DNA of 64,000 nt from Paenibacillus harenae (GCF_030812415.1 NZ_JAUSST010000003.1:972163-1036162); one strand, 5' to 3'. Positions 35,111 to 44,389 are shown, numbered from the stretch's first letter. Notes: generated by a model not told the origin, from the sequence alone. Translations and numbers: made by a program.

Positions 35111-35776
35111 TTGCGAACGAAGGCGGTTATATTCGATTTATTCGAGACGTTGATTACCGAATTCGATAATGGCATGAGAGCATCGAAACGCAATTATAAT
35201 TATATGGAGCTTCTGGGCTTATCCAATGAGCAGTTTAAGAAAGAGTGGGCGAGCAGGCAGCACAAGAGAATGACGGGCGAGTTCCCGCATTACCATTCGG
35301 TTATTGAAGATGTGATGAAGCAATGCGCGTTGGATTACAACGAAGAAGCCGTCGATTATTTGTATGCGGAGCGGGTGAAGGAGAAGCGATTCCCACTCGA
35401 ACGGATTCGTCCTGATATCGTTGAGGTGTTGGAGCAAATACGGGCCAGCGGCATTAAGCTTGGACTCATTAGCAATTGCACGGAAGAGGAGGTTCATTAC
35501 TGGCGAGCGAGCAGATTGGCCGCTTTCTTCGACGAAGTCATCTTCTCCTTCGAGGTTGGGTTAGCAAAGCCCGATGAGCGTATTTATCGGCTATGCAGCG
35601 AGAGGCTGGGAGTAAAGCCGGAACATACGATTTTCGTTGGAGACGGCGGTTCTAGCGAATTGGAAGGAGCAAGCAAGGCGGGCATGCGGCCGGTGCATGC
35701 TTATTGGTTCAATACCTATATTCAGAGTGAGTTCCGGAAGCTGAACGATCCGAAAGATCTGTTGACGTTGCTCTAA
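35111..35776 (+). CDS. HAD-superfamily hydrolase (subfamily IA)
   Basis: A 221-residue soluble phosphatase-like protein. The nucleophile motif VIFDLFETLITEF has a Phe where phosphatases often have the second Asp, as in haloacid-dehalogenase-type members. Motif II is LGLISNC, and the C-terminal motifs are AKPDERIY and FVGDGGSSELEGASKAGM. The start is a TTG at 35111, 9 bases after AAAGGGG; no ATG lies near the conserved N-terminus. Substrate cannot be told. It is followed 36 bases later by the kinase-YfiT fusion gene in the same direction, so the two may be co-expressed. Confidence 0.85.
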   Translation: MRTKAVIFDLFETLITEFDNGMRASKRNYNYMELLGLSNEQFKKEWASRQHKRMTGEFPHYHSVIEDVMKQCALDYNEEAVDYLYAERVKEKRFPLERIRPDIVEVLEQIRASGIKLGLISNCTEEEVHYWRASRLAAFFDEVIFSFEVGLAKPDERIYRLCSERLGVKPEHTIFVGDGGSSELEGASKAGMRPVHAYWFNTYIQSEFRKLNDPKDLLTLL

Positions 35777-35812
35777 CGACATGGTAATCCATGATGTGAG
35801 GAGGAGGAAGGG

Positions 35813-36865
35813 ATGGAAGAAAGCGCGGTACTGCATGAGTTCAATTCCCGCAAAAGAAAGGGAACGCCTCTTGTGGTCATGATGTGCGGGGTGGCGGGCT
35901 CGGGCAAAACGACCTTTGCTCAAAAGCTGGAAAAGAGCGGTTTCGTTCGTCTGTCTATCGATGAACATATTTGGGCAACGAAAGGCCGATACGGAATCGA
36001 CTACCCGATTGAGATGTACGAGCAGCTTAAGCTGGAATCCGAGCAAAAGCTGCGCAATCAAATGGTATCTTTAATTAAAGAAAAGCAAAGGGTGGTCGTG
36101 GACTTTAGCTTCTGGCAACGGCAGCGCAGGAACGAGTACAAGAAGCTCATCGAGGTTGCCGGCGGCGAGTGGGAGCTCGTCTATCTGAAGGTTCCTCCGG
36201 ATGAATTGCGTGAGAGGCTGCGCATTAGAAGCGAGCGATTCGATGCTAACGCCGCTTTCACCATTACCGAGCAACTATTGACTTCCTTTCTGAACGGTTT
36301 CGAGACGCCTTCGGGCGAAGGCGAGATCGTGATCGAACAAATGCCGCCAAACCGGCTGCGATACCCAATCGGGAAGTTCGAGCCGGTAGTTGATGTCGCC
36401 GCAGAAATACGTGCCGGATTCGTCGAACAAATTCCCGATATAGTCGTATCGCTTAAGCGATTAACGGCGTCGCTTACTCCTGAACAGCTAGATAGGCCTT
36501 ATCGGGAGGGAGGCTGGAGCATCAAGCAAATCGTGCACCATATGGCGGATAACGATATGAACGCGTACTTGAGATTCAAGCGGGCGTTAACCGAAGATGA
36601 GCCGCTCGGAAACTCCTATCGGGAGGATTTATTTGCCGAGTTAAGCGACTATAAGGATGTCCCTGTAGAGAACTCGATCGCCTTGCTGGAAATACTGCAT
36701 AAGCGATTCCGCGTCCTGCTTCAAGGAATGAACGAGGAGGATTTTCACAGGAGGCTAGCGACGCAAGCGTTAGGAAGCATCACGCTCGATATTGCGCTGC
36801 AAAGATTCGTATGGCACAATCGCCATCATACCGCGCAAATCGCTGCAGCGACGAAGTTATCATGA
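35813..36865 (+). CDS. P-loop kinase fused to YfiT/DinB-like domain
   Basis: A 350-residue two-domain protein. Residues 1-170 are a zeta-toxin-like/AAA_33 P-loop kinase with Walker A GVAGSGKTT, LSIDEHIW and VVVDFSFWQRQRR. Residues ~180-350 are a complete YfiT-like DinB domain, beginning LRYPIGKFEPV with LDRPYREGGWSIKQIVHHMADNDMN and ending FVWHNRHHTAQIAA; these histidines match the Ni/Zn site of the bacillithiol-S-transferase superfamily. The stand-alone YfiT normally begins at the YPIG point, so this is a true fusion with no ribosome site between the halves. GGAGGAGG precedes the ATG. A joint role, perhaps antibiotic or metabolite modification, is inference. Confidence 0.85.
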   Translation: MEESAVLHEFNSRKRKGTPLVVMMCGVAGSGKTTFAQKLEKSGFVRLSIDEHIWATKGRYGIDYPIEMYEQLKLESEQKLRNQMVSLIKEKQRVVVDFSFWQRQRRNEYKKLIEVAGGEWELVYLKVPPDELRERLRIRSERFDANAAFTITEQLLTSFLNGFETPSGEGEIVIEQMPPNRLRYPIGKFEPVVDVAAEIRAGFVEQIPDIVVSLKRLTASLTPEQLDRPYREGGWSIKQIVHHMADNDMNAYLRFKRALTEDEPLGNSYREDLFAELSDYKDVPVENSIALLEILHKRFRVLLQGMNEEDFHRRLATQALGSITLDIALQRFVWHNRHHTAQIAAATKLS

Positions 36866-36891
36866 AAATACGAGTCGTTTCTGACGAGCCC

Positions 36892-37371
36892 TCATTCCCC
36901 TTGTCGCTTCTTCGCTTTATCGAATAAATCGTATTTGTCCAGCAGCTTGTAATAGAGGAATATGAGCACCAGTGCCAGTGCGTAGGAAAGGAATGTCCAT
37001 CCAATGTTCCAACCTTTGCCGTACTCTGCTTTACCAGTCATTAAGGCGATGAATTCGAGCACCGTATTGAATAAGCTGACACAGGCTATCTTAAGCCAAG
37101 CTCGGCGATTGCTTCTAATTATCCAATAAATCAAGTAGCTTGCCGTTATTGGATAGAGCCCGAGGTCCATGGGAAGCGCTGAAAGCGTCTCGTCATGATC
37201 GATCTTCGGCGTAAAATCCCAGAAGCCCAGATGATAACCGATGTCGTTAAAAAAGGCGGATACAATAGCGGCTATTGGATAAATCAAATAAAGAATAATA
37301 GGCGATTTCCTAATTAATAGGATACCGAAAATCCATGGGATGATAAATCCGATTACAATGTTTATGGTCAT
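36892..37371 (-). CDS. CBO0543-family membrane protein
   Basis: A 159-residue protein with four to five membrane helices. It resembles the CBO0543 family of small Firmicute membrane proteins: TINIVIGFIIPWIFGILLI, an NDIGYHLGFWDFTPK loop, LPMDLGLYPI and KYDLFDKAKKR at the cytoplasmic end. The function of the family is unknown. It is convergent with the kinase-YfiT gene and lies alone. Other than its hydrophobic profile nothing suggests a role. Confidence 0.8.
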   Translation of the reverse strand: MTINIVIGFIIPWIFGILLIRKSPIILYLIYPIAAIVSAFFNDIGYHLGFWDFTPKIDHDETLSALPMDLGLYPITASYLIYWIIRSNRRAWLKIACVSLFNTVLEFIALMTGKAEYGKGWNIGWTFLSYALALVLIFLYYKLLDKYDLFDKAKKRQGE

Positions 37372-37430
37372 GTGGGCCTCTCACTTAATCGTTTTTACGA
37401 AAGTATTTCCAACTATCCGATTAAACATGT

Positions 37431-37471
37431 ACCGCCCTTTACTTCAAACCGAAGCTGAGGGCGGTTTCTTA
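37431..37471. terminator. Hairpin near the Mn-catalase and CBO0543 genes
   Basis: ACCGCCCT and AGGGCGGT form an 8-bp stem; only a short, interrupted T tract follows on the plus strand. Confidence 0.4.
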
Positions 37472-37484
37472 TTGTGAACCTTCG

Positions 37485-38339
37485 CTACCTCATCATATCG
37501 CTAAGTCCGGGACTATGTTCATTGGGCATTTCGGGCATTTGTGGAACGGGAAATCCATTAGGGGGATCTACTACCGATAATTGTCCGCTATTCCGGCTTG
37601 GGCTTTGTCCTTGGAATATTTCGCTGATCCGCGTTTGATCCAATCTGAAGTTGAATTGCATGTTGTGATAACCCAAATCGACGTATTTGCGGCATTCCGG
37701 GTATTTGTTAATATCGTAGTTCGGGATGGGGAACAGCGAGCCCCAGTTAACGCCGAGTACCTCGAGTGCTTTGGCAAAAGCGTTCTGATGGGCATTATCC
37801 CTTACAATCAGAAATCCGAGCGTTTCGCGGAACGTTTTGTTCGAGCTCATTTCATAAATTCTCGTTTTCTGCAAAACGCCTGTCGATTCGAGGATGACAT
37901 TGTTCAGCATATCGCTAATCAAGTTTCCGTGGCTGTATACCCATGAGCCGTTCCAAGGGTTGCCGCCCGCATCGACCGGAAGCGAGCTCTGGGCACCCAT
38001 GATAAAATGATGCGGATTGGCATGCTTGATCGCTTCGTCGAGTGGAGCGTTATCCGTTCCCGCATTCCCTGGCGTCGATAAGCCTGCCCCGTTCAACAGC
38101 TGGTTAATCGTATTTTGGACAAGCTCCACATGGGCGATTTCCTCGAGAAAAACACCTTTAAGCAAGTCTCTGAACTGCAAATCCTTGCCTCTGAAATTAG
38201 AGGACTGGAAAAAGTATTGCATCATCGTGCGCATCTCTCCGAATTGTCCGCCTAACGTTTCCTGAAGCACTTTGGCCGCTGCGGGATCGGGCTGATCCGG
38301 TTCGATAATGTTGATCAGTTCTTCCTTGTAATAATACAT
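37485..38339 (-). CDS. Manganese catalase family protein
   Basis: A 284-residue four-helix-bundle di-manganese protein. It begins MYYYKEELINIIEPDQPDP and has LGGQFGEMRTMMQYFFQS, LLKGVFLEEIAHVELV, ESTGVLQKTRIYEM and DNAHQNAFAKALE, supplying the Glu and His ligands of the dimetal site. It resembles CotJC/YdbD-type catalases found in spore coats and stress regulons and would dismutate H2O2. The ATG at 38339 lies 10 bases after AAGGAG; an earlier in-frame ATG overlaps that site. It stands alone and may be sporulation-linked. Confidence 0.9.
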   Translation of the reverse strand: MYYYKEELINIIEPDQPDPAAAKVLQETLGGQFGEMRTMMQYFFQSSNFRGKDLQFRDLLKGVFLEEIAHVELVQNTINQLLNGAGLSTPGNAGTDNAPLDEAIKHANPHHFIMGAQSSLPVDAGGNPWNGSWVYSHGNLISDMLNNVILESTGVLQKTRIYEMSSNKTFRETLGFLIVRDNAHQNAFAKALEVLGVNWGSLFPIPNYDINKYPECRKYVDLGYHNMQFNFRLDQTRISEIFQGQSPSRNSGQLSVVDPPNGFPVPQMPEMPNEHSPGLSDMMR

Positions 38340-38541
38340 GGCCTGCATTCTCCTTATGCTCAAGATAACTTTAATTTCTGCAACGAAAAATGGTTTTATC
38401 CGCGATCATCAAGAATCATGTGATCGCCCCAAGGATATAATAAAGCCGACTTCACCCAAATTAAGGAGATAATGTACGCCGCTCCGCAGCCTATACATCC
38501 CGTGGCCGGCTCTACACTCAAGTTCTGCAGGAGGAACATGC

Positions 38542-40245
38542 ATGCTAACAACGATGGACGATCGTAACGAAATAATCATGGAATCCAAACTGTCGATATG
38601 CGCCCTCGGAGGCGTTCATGAAATCGGCAAAAACATGTATGTGGTTCAATATGGCGAGGATATCGTTGTTATTGATGGCGGCTCGAAGTTTCCCGACGAA
38701 AGCTTGCTGGGCATCGATCTCATTATTCCGGACATTACGTATTTGCTGCAAAACAAAGACAAGGTTGTCGGCATGATCGTGACGCACGGTCACGAGGATC
38801 ATATCGGCGGCATTCCGTATCTATTGAAGCAATTGAATATGCGCATATTCGGTACGGCATTTACGCTTGGATTAATAAAAGGAAAGCTGAAGGAGAACGG
38901 TTTGCTGGATCAAAGCGAACTTGTCCCTATAGACGGCGATTCAAGGATTGAGCTGGGCTCGATGAGCGCTACTTTTTTCCGGACGAATCACAGCATCCCC
39001 GACTGCCTCGGAATTGCATTCGAGACGCCTGAAGGAACCGTTGTCCATACCGGCGATTTCAAGTTCGACTTGACTCCTGTCGGGGGCCAATATCCGGATA
39101 TTCATAAAATGGCCGCATTAGGCGAGAGAGGCGTGCTAGCGCTGCTGTCGGAGAGCACTAACGCGGAGAGGCCGGGCTTTACGCCCTCGGAGAGAGTCGT
39201 GGGCAAGCATATCGAGGAAGCGATCGTTTCCGCGAAAAACCGCGTCTTCATATCCACCTTCGCTTCTAACGTTCACCGGTTGCAGCAGGTCGTCGATGCC
39301 GCTTATCTAACCAACCGCAAGATTGCGCTGCTCGGACGCAGCATGGTCAATGTAGTAGCGGTAGCTACCGAGCTTGGCCACTTGCACATTCCGGAAGGCA
39401 TGCTCGTCGATGCTGCCGCCATCTCGCAGGTGGAAAGAAGCCGGATGGCGGTGCTTTGTACCGGAAGCCAAGGCGAGTCGATGGCGGCACTGGCCCGGCT
39501 TGCAAGCGCGAGCTACCGAGGAGCCGAGATATTGCCTGGAGATACGGTTATTCTTGCCTCTTCTCCGATTCCCGGGAACGAGAGGGCCGTTTCATCCGTG
39601 GTAGATAATTTGTTCCAGCTAGGAGCGCATGTTATTTACGGTTCAGGCGCTTCAACGGGTCTCCATGTTTCGGGTCACGCCAGCCAAGAGGAGCTCAAGC
39701 TGATGCTGACGTTAATGAAGCCGACCTATTTCATACCGATTCACGGCGAATACCGGATGCTGCTTCAGCATAAGCATCTCGCCGAATCCGTCGGCGTTAA
39801 ATCCGATAACATCTTCATCGTAAACAATGGCGACGTCGTCGATATTCAGGGGCAAGTAGCCGTACAAACTCGCAAAGTGCCGGTCGGCAATACGTTGGTC
39901 GACGGCTTCGGCATTGGCGATGTCGGTCATATCGTGCTGCGGGATCGCAAGCATCTGGCCGAGGACGGCATCATTGTCATCGTCGTCACGCTTAGCAAGG
40001 CCGACGGTTCGATCCTTTCCGGGCCGGATATCATCTCGCGAGGATTCGTCTATATAAGGGAAGCCGAAGGATTAATTGAAGCGGCCAACAAGCTGGCATT
40101 GGCGGCGATCGAGAATTTGCACGAGGACGGCAAGCCCGTGAAATGGACAATGATGAAGCAGAAGATCAAAGAGGCCGTCGGCAAATTCGTATATGCCCAA
40201 ACGAAGAGAAGACCGATGATCTTGCCGATCGTAATCGAGGTGTAA
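38542..40245 (+). CDS. Ribonuclease J family protein
   Basis: Metallo-beta-lactamase/beta-CASP ribonuclease, 567 residues, the full RNase J length. The metal-binding motif THGHEDH (His82, His84, Asp86, His87) is complete, with HTGDFKFD, the beta-CASP region (STFASNVHRLQQV, LCTGSQGE) and HVSGHASQEELKLML. RNase J has endo- and 5'-to-3' exonuclease activity and is central in mRNA turnover. The genus normally has rnjA and rnjB elsewhere, so this may be a further paralogue; I cannot say which. AGGAGG lies 7 bases before the ATG. It ends in a very strong hairpin terminator. Confidence 0.92.
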   Translation: MLTTMDDRNEIIMESKLSICALGGVHEIGKNMYVVQYGEDIVVIDGGSKFPDESLLGIDLIIPDITYLLQNKDKVVGMIVTHGHEDHIGGIPYLLKQLNMRIFGTAFTLGLIKGKLKENGLLDQSELVPIDGDSRIELGSMSATFFRTNHSIPDCLGIAFETPEGTVVHTGDFKFDLTPVGGQYPDIHKMAALGERGVLALLSESTNAERPGFTPSERVVGKHIEEAIVSAKNRVFISTFASNVHRLQQVVDAAYLTNRKIALLGRSMVNVVAVATELGHLHIPEGMLVDAAAISQVERSRMAVLCTGSQGESMAALARLASASYRGAEILPGDTVILASSPIPGNERAVSSVVDNLFQLGAHVIYGSGASTGLHVSGHASQEELKLMLTLMKPTYFIPIHGEYRMLLQHKHLAESVGVKSDNIFIVNNGDVVDIQGQVAVQTRKVPVGNTLVDGFGIGDVGHIVLRDRKHLAEDGIIVIVVTLSKADGSILSGPDIISRGFVYIREAEGLIEAANKLALAAIENLHEDGKPVKWTMMKQKIKEAVGKFVYAQTKRRPMILPIVIEV

Positions 40246-40247
40246 GT

Positions 40248-40323
40248 AAAAAACGACTTTGCCCTAAGCTGTCTCGGAACTCTAGAAAAGTTCCGGGACA
40301 GCTCATAGTCAAAGTCGTTTTTT
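40248..40323. terminator. Long bidirectional terminator after RNase J
   Basis: AAAAAACGACTTTG pairs with CAAAGTCGTTTTTT and encloses AGCTGTC..GGAACT/AGTTCC..GACAGCT. It starts 3 bases after the RNase J stop and also ends the convergent Gln-rich gene. Confidence 0.92.
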
Positions 40324-40345
40324 CATGCGGACATCATCTAATTAA

Positions 40346-40717
40346 TTACGAGTAGCGGGGAAAGTTGTTGTTTTGCATTTGCGATTGAGTGTTGGATTGG
40401 GAATAGACCGGAATATTGCTTGTGCTATACGAAGTCGAAGCCGATGCCGAATGCGAAATTTGTTGGCAAATCGCATTGATTTGTTGGAGTTGTTGAATAG
40501 CCGTATGATGACCTTGAAGGGCTGATTGGATGATCGAAGCTGCCTGATGCTCGCGCTGAGCAAGTTGCTCGAGCTGCATTGCGTTACTTTTTTCTTGATT
40601 CAATAATTGCTGATATTGCAAAGTTGCTTGCTGCGTCTGATGCACCAATTGTTGAATGAGCTGCTCGGCTTGAGCGACTTGTTGGGATCCTTGGTTCATA
40701 GGCATAAATTGATTCAT
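40346..40717 (-). CDS. Gln-rich coat-like protein
   Basis: A 123-residue hydrophilic protein, glutamine-rich and without signal peptide. The first ~75 residues are a helix or coiled coil (QQVAQAEQLIQQLVHQTQQATLQYQQLLNQEK...ALQGHHTAIQQLQQ); the tail is Ser/Asn/Gln-rich and disordered. It resembles small spore-coat-type proteins, but I do not recognise a named family. AGGAGG precedes the ATG. It is a single gene convergent with RNase J. A spore location is inference from composition. Confidence 0.65.
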   Translation of the reverse strand: MNQFMPMNQGSQQVAQAEQLIQQLVHQTQQATLQYQQLLNQEKSNAMQLEQLAQREHQAASIIQSALQGHHTAIQQLQQINAICQQISHSASASTSYSTSNIPVYSQSNTQSQMQNNNFPRYS

Positions 40718-40951
40718 GTTGAATTCCTCCTGTGGATGATGTTTTTGTGACCTATCTATTTTGGTAACCGTGGCCCTTAAATATTCAGAACGCGGATATC
40801 TTCATATTTCCACTCGGTCGGCCCTCGCCCTCGGGCCTTGCTTAAAGTCGAAAAGACTGTTATTTTTTTGCATCTGCGGCACAAGCGAATAATCGTCTCG
40901 ATACTGACAGAAAATAATCGAGCTTGTACTTTAACGAAAAGGGGCTATAAA

Positions 40952-41293
40952 ATGAAGAAGTGGCTGACGATTTTTAGCGTTCTCGCATGTCTGATGTTGT
41001 TCACCGCCGTTCCGGCTTTTGCCGACAACAACATGAACCGGGCCAACAACACGCCGGGCGATGAGATCCGTAATGACGTCAATACCGGCATTAACAGAAC
41101 TAACCGTGCACTGGGCACTGATATTAACCGCCTGGATAACGGGAACACCGTAAATGGAAACAACTACAGAACCAACAACTACAGAGCGACTGCCGCCGAT
41201 GACGACGGCTTCGACTGGGGCTGGCTGGGCCTTATTGGATTAATCGGCCTTGCCGGTATGAGAGGCCGCGAACGTGATCGCGACCGTGCTTAG
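40952..41293 (+). CDS. WGxxGxxG-motif exported protein
   Basis: A 113-residue secreted or membrane-anchored protein. A signal peptide (MKKWLTIFSVLACLMLFTAVPAFA) is cleaved near residue 24. The middle is Asn/Thr-rich and likely disordered. The C-terminus has DWGWLGLIGLIGLAGMRGRERDRDR, a hydrophobic Gly-rich helix followed by an Arg tail, the WGxxGxxG signature of a known small family. This C-terminal pattern resembles sorting signals that hold proteins at the membrane. The ATG at 40952 is near AAGGGG; longer upstream ATGs are not in accord with the signal peptide. Function unknown. Confidence 0.8.
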   Translation: MKKWLTIFSVLACLMLFTAVPAFADNNMNRANNTPGDEIRNDVNTGINRTNRALGTDINRLDNGNTVNGNNYRTNNYRATAADDDGFDWGWLGLIGLIGLAGMRGRERDRDRA

Positions 41294-41310
41294 AGTAAAT
41301 TGAATCGTTG

Positions 41311-41361
41311 ATCAACAACAAAGGAACTCCCCTCGACGAGGGGAGTTCCTTTGTTGTTGAT
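41311..41361. terminator. Perfect 51-bp palindrome between convergent genes
   Basis: Two 25-base arms that match exactly around one central base (core ACTCCCCTCG/CGAGGGGAGT). It lies 17 bases after the WGxxGxxG gene stop and just after the DUF3231 gene's end, so it most likely works as a bidirectional terminator. Confidence 0.8.
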
Positions 41362-41362
41362 G

Positions 41363-41881
41363 TTAAGCATGAACCAAATCTGGTCTTTTGATCTGAAGCG
41401 GCGGGGGAATAAGCCAACCCTTTTCTTTGTTCATTTGCAAAATTCTCAAGCCGAATGCAGCTTTGGTTAGATGATATTTTGCGAATAATGCGGCAATATC
41501 TTCTCTAATCGATTGTCCCATCGCTTGACTGCAAGCAGTTAATCCAATCGAAGCATCGACAGAAATCGCGAAGGAGATTTCGGCGTCCGCAAACCGTGCT
41601 CCAACAGGTATATCTTCAAGCTTTGCTTCAGGTCTGTCGGGCAACATCGGGGAAGGCGCAACGCCATTATCCGTCAGTATAGCGTCGAACTCTTTCGCTT
41701 CTAACTTGGCCTGATCGATCAGGTCTCCCAAAATCTTCTTCAGATCCTTGTCGCCGGCATGGTTGATATAAGCCTGATAACAGGAGATCATTGATTTAGC
41801 AGCCATGGAAGACTGCCAAACGCTGAACACTTCACCGTAATGCATGGGTTCTTCTTTCGGGTTGCCGCTTAAAATTCCCAT
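41363..41881 (-). CDS. DUF3231 family protein
   Basis: A 172-residue protein matching a DUF3231 unit, a ferritin-like helical family in spore-formers. Landmarks are PMHYGEVFSVWQSSMAAKSMISCYQAYINHAGDKDL, LIDQAKLEAKEFDAIL and FGLRILQMNKEKGWLIPPP. It has a single unit rather than the tandem pair found in longer members. GGGAG precedes the ATG by 10 bases. It stands alone. It may be linked to spores, but no activity is established for the family. Confidence 0.8.
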   Translation of the reverse strand: MGILSGNPKEEPMHYGEVFSVWQSSMAAKSMISCYQAYINHAGDKDLKKILGDLIDQAKLEAKEFDAILTDNGVAPSPMLPDRPEAKLEDIPVGARFADAEISFAISVDASIGLTACSQAMGQSIREDIAALFAKYHLTKAAFGLRILQMNKEKGWLIPPPLQIKRPDLVHA

Positions 41882-42149
41882 TCATTCATCGCTCCCTTTC
41901 CAAGTTCACCTATTAAGCATTGTGACTGACTTATTATGATTTTTGCCAAGGTTTATATGCGAGAAGCAAAGTTCCATTTTCTGTTCAATAGGCTTGCGGC
42001 CCTCCTGGACAATACAAAACAGTTATGGATTGGATAATAGATCAGTTTGTTCCCATCATATATCATTTAAGTTCGCCGGCCCATTTTGTACAATTTAGAA
42101 GAAATTACTGCTATCTTTCTAAATCAAAGCGAACAAGGAGAACGAACTT

Positions 42150-43082
42150 ATGGATGCTTATTTATTCGTACATTTCAAAGAAAAGAAAACGACGGACGGC
42201 GAACAGGTTTATTTTGCGCTGAGCAAGGACGGGTTTAACTGGGAACAGGTCAATGACGGATTGCCTGTCTTATGGAGCAAGCTGGGCGACGAAGGCGTTC
42301 GGGACCATACGATCGTTCGGACCAAAACCGGCAAGTTTTATATTCTGGCTACCGATCTTGGCCTTGCCAATTGTTTCGATACGAAATACGGAGGCAGCTG
42401 GGGGAACATAGGACGAGAGGGGAGCAAATGCTTATCGTTGTGGGAGTCGGATGATCTCGTGAATTGGTCCGAACAGCGAATGATCCATTTAGGCGATGAG
42501 GATTTCGGATGTTTATGGGCGCCGGATATCATCTATGATCGCAACAACGACGATTACGTCGTACATTGGTCGTCCGCTCATGCATCGAACAATTATGGCC
42601 ACAAAGCGATCTATTATGCCCGTACGAAAGATTTCGAGAATTTCTCCGTGCCGCAGATGCTGTGTCGGAAGGACGGTAGCGGCATTATCGATTCCGCGAT
42701 CTACGAGGAAAACGGCATGTTCTACCGCTTCCTCAAGAGCGAGGACAATCCGACAGGCATCATTTTGCAAAAAGGGAAAACGCTCACCGGCGAATATACG
42801 CGAATCGAGGCGTTCGACGCGGAGATGGCGAAACTCGAGAACACAGCCTATGAAGCGCCGACGGCGTTCAAGCTCGCAGACGGCAGGTGGTGCTTAATGC
42901 TGGACTTCTACGGCGTGCAAGGCGAGGGACAAGGATACGTTCCTTTTATCGCCGACGATATTGACAGCGGGTTATTCATCCGATCCGACGAGAGCTTCAC
43001 TTTCCCCTACCGCTTCAAGCACGGTACGGTGCTGTCCATCACGTTGGAAGAGTATGATCGCATTCGCATGATCAAAGCGTAA
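42150..43082 (+). CDS. Glycoside hydrolase family 43 protein
   Basis: A 310-residue cytoplasmic five-bladed beta-propeller hydrolase. It has YLFVHFKEKKTTDGEQVYFALSKDGFNWEQV, VRDHTIVRTKTGKFYILATDL, LWAPDIIYDRNNDDYVVHWSS and GIIDSAIYEENGMFYRFLKSE. These match GH43-type arabinosidases/xylosidases, with catalytic acids expected in the RDH, PD and later E motifs. There is no signal peptide, so the substrate would be an imported oligosaccharide. Promoter elements are not clear in the AT-rich 42000-42149. Its 3' end overlaps the convergent chrA gene by 11 bases. Exact specificity is unknown; a GH51 arabinofuranosidase is encoded 10 kb away. Confidence 0.85.
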   Translation: MDAYLFVHFKEKKTTDGEQVYFALSKDGFNWEQVNDGLPVLWSKLGDEGVRDHTIVRTKTGKFYILATDLGLANCFDTKYGGSWGNIGREGSKCLSLWESDDLVNWSEQRMIHLGDEDFGCLWAPDIIYDRNNDDYVVHWSSAHASNNYGHKAIYYARTKDFENFSVPQMLCRKDGSGIIDSAIYEENGMFYRFLKSEDNPTGIILQKGKTLTGEYTRIEAFDAEMAKLENTAYEAPTAFKLADGRWCLMLDFYGVQGEGQGYVPFIADDIDSGLFIRSDESFTFPYRFKHGTVLSITLEEYDRIRMIKA

Positions 43083-44262
43083 CCATCTTAATCAAGATCC
43101 CGGCAAGCGCGCCTGCAAGGACAACGATCCAAGGCGGCATTTTCCAATAAACCAATAGAACGAATAACATAGCCGCAAGAGCAAAGTCGATCGGCTGCGC
43201 GATGGAGCTCGTCCATATAGGATGATAGAGTGCGCCCAATAACAACCCGACAACCGATGCGTTTATGCCGATCAATGCGCCTTGAACCTTCGGTTTTCTT
43301 CTAAGCGAATCCCAATAAGGCAGCGTACCGACAATAAGCAGAAAAGCAGGCAGAAAAATCGCGATCGTGGCGATTAGAGCACCTAACCAGCCGTCCATCA
43401 TAGCTCCAAGATAGGAAGAGAAAGCAAACAAAGGACCTGGAATAGCCTGCGTTGCGCCGTATCCGGCAAGAAATTCGTCTCTTCCTATCCAGTCGGCGGC
43501 AACCAATTCTCTCTCAAGCAGCGGCAATACGACATGGCCGCCTCCGAATACGAGGGAGCCCGACCGATAGAAGCTGTCAAAGACGGCTATTTCATGCAAG
43601 GGAACCATATTTCTTAGAACGGGCAAACCAATCAATAAGGCTAGAAATAACATTAAACAGATCGTTCCGAGCCTTCGGCTGACAGGGACGGATACTTTGG
43701 GAAGTTCAGTCGTATGATTTGCTTTGAACATCAATAGGCCAATTATTCCCGCTGCAACGATGATGCTCACCTGACTGAATGCCGATTGCCATAGCAGGCT
43801 TATAGACGCTGCGATAACGGCTATTGCGATCCTGCTTCTATCCGGCGTAAGCTTCTGCCCCATTCCTAATACGGCCTGCGCGACGATCGCAACCGCAACG
43901 ATCTTCAAGCCGTGGACCCAACCCGCATTACCTAAGTCGAAATGGTGGACCAACAGGGCAAACAGTGCTAACGCGAGCGCGGAGGGGAGCGTGAACCCGA
44001 TAAAAGCTAAAATTCCCCCTAGAAGACCGGCTCGCATGACGCCAATGCCAATCCCGACCTGACTGCTCGCCGGCCCGGGGAGGAATTGACTTAATGCAAC
44101 CAAATCGGCATAGCTCTTCTCGTCCAGCCACTTTCTCCGCTTCACGTACTCTTCATGAAAATAGCCCAAATGAGCAATCGGTCCTCCGAAGGAGGTTAAT
44201 CCTAGCTTCGTAGAGACTAATAAAACTTCCAGCCATTTTTTTCCCTTTGCTTCCGAGGTCAT
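43072..44262 (-). CDS. chrA: Chromate efflux transporter ChrA
   Basis: A 396-residue long-chain CHR-family transporter with two homologous halves. The first has KLGLTSFGGPIAHLGYFHEEYVKRRKWLDEKSYADLVALSQFLPGPASSQVGI; the second has FGGGHVVLPLLERELVAADWIGRDEFLAGYGATQAIPGPLFAFSSYLGA. These FGGP/PGP and FGGGHVVLPLL motifs define ChrA, which exports chromate driven by the proton gradient. About ten membrane helices are visible. GAAGGAG lies 9 bases before the ATG. It stands alone; no chrB-type regulator is adjacent. Confidence 0.93.
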   Translation of the reverse strand: MTSEAKGKKWLEVLLVSTKLGLTSFGGPIAHLGYFHEEYVKRRKWLDEKSYADLVALSQFLPGPASSQVGIGIGVMRAGLLGGILAFIGFTLPSALALALFALLVHHFDLGNAGWVHGLKIVAVAIVAQAVLGMGQKLTPDRSRIAIAVIAASISLLWQSAFSQVSIIVAAGIIGLLMFKANHTTELPKVSVPVSRRLGTICLMLFLALLIGLPVLRNMVPLHEIAVFDSFYRSGSLVFGGGHVVLPLLERELVAADWIGRDEFLAGYGATQAIPGPLFAFSSYLGAMMDGWLGALIATIAIFLPAFLLIVGTLPYWDSLRRKPKVQGALIGINASVVGLLLGALYHPIWTSSIAQPIDFALAAMLFVLLVYWKMPPWIVVLAGALAGILIKMVTL

Positions 44263-44389
44263 TGCGGACGACTCCTTCTTCTTTTATCTCATTCCTTCTA
44301 GTGTATCATTTATGTTCATGGCGTTGTTTTAAAAGATTGTAATGAAGAGCCGTCTTCTTTTGTATCGCGCCGCTTCATTAAACGCAAGC

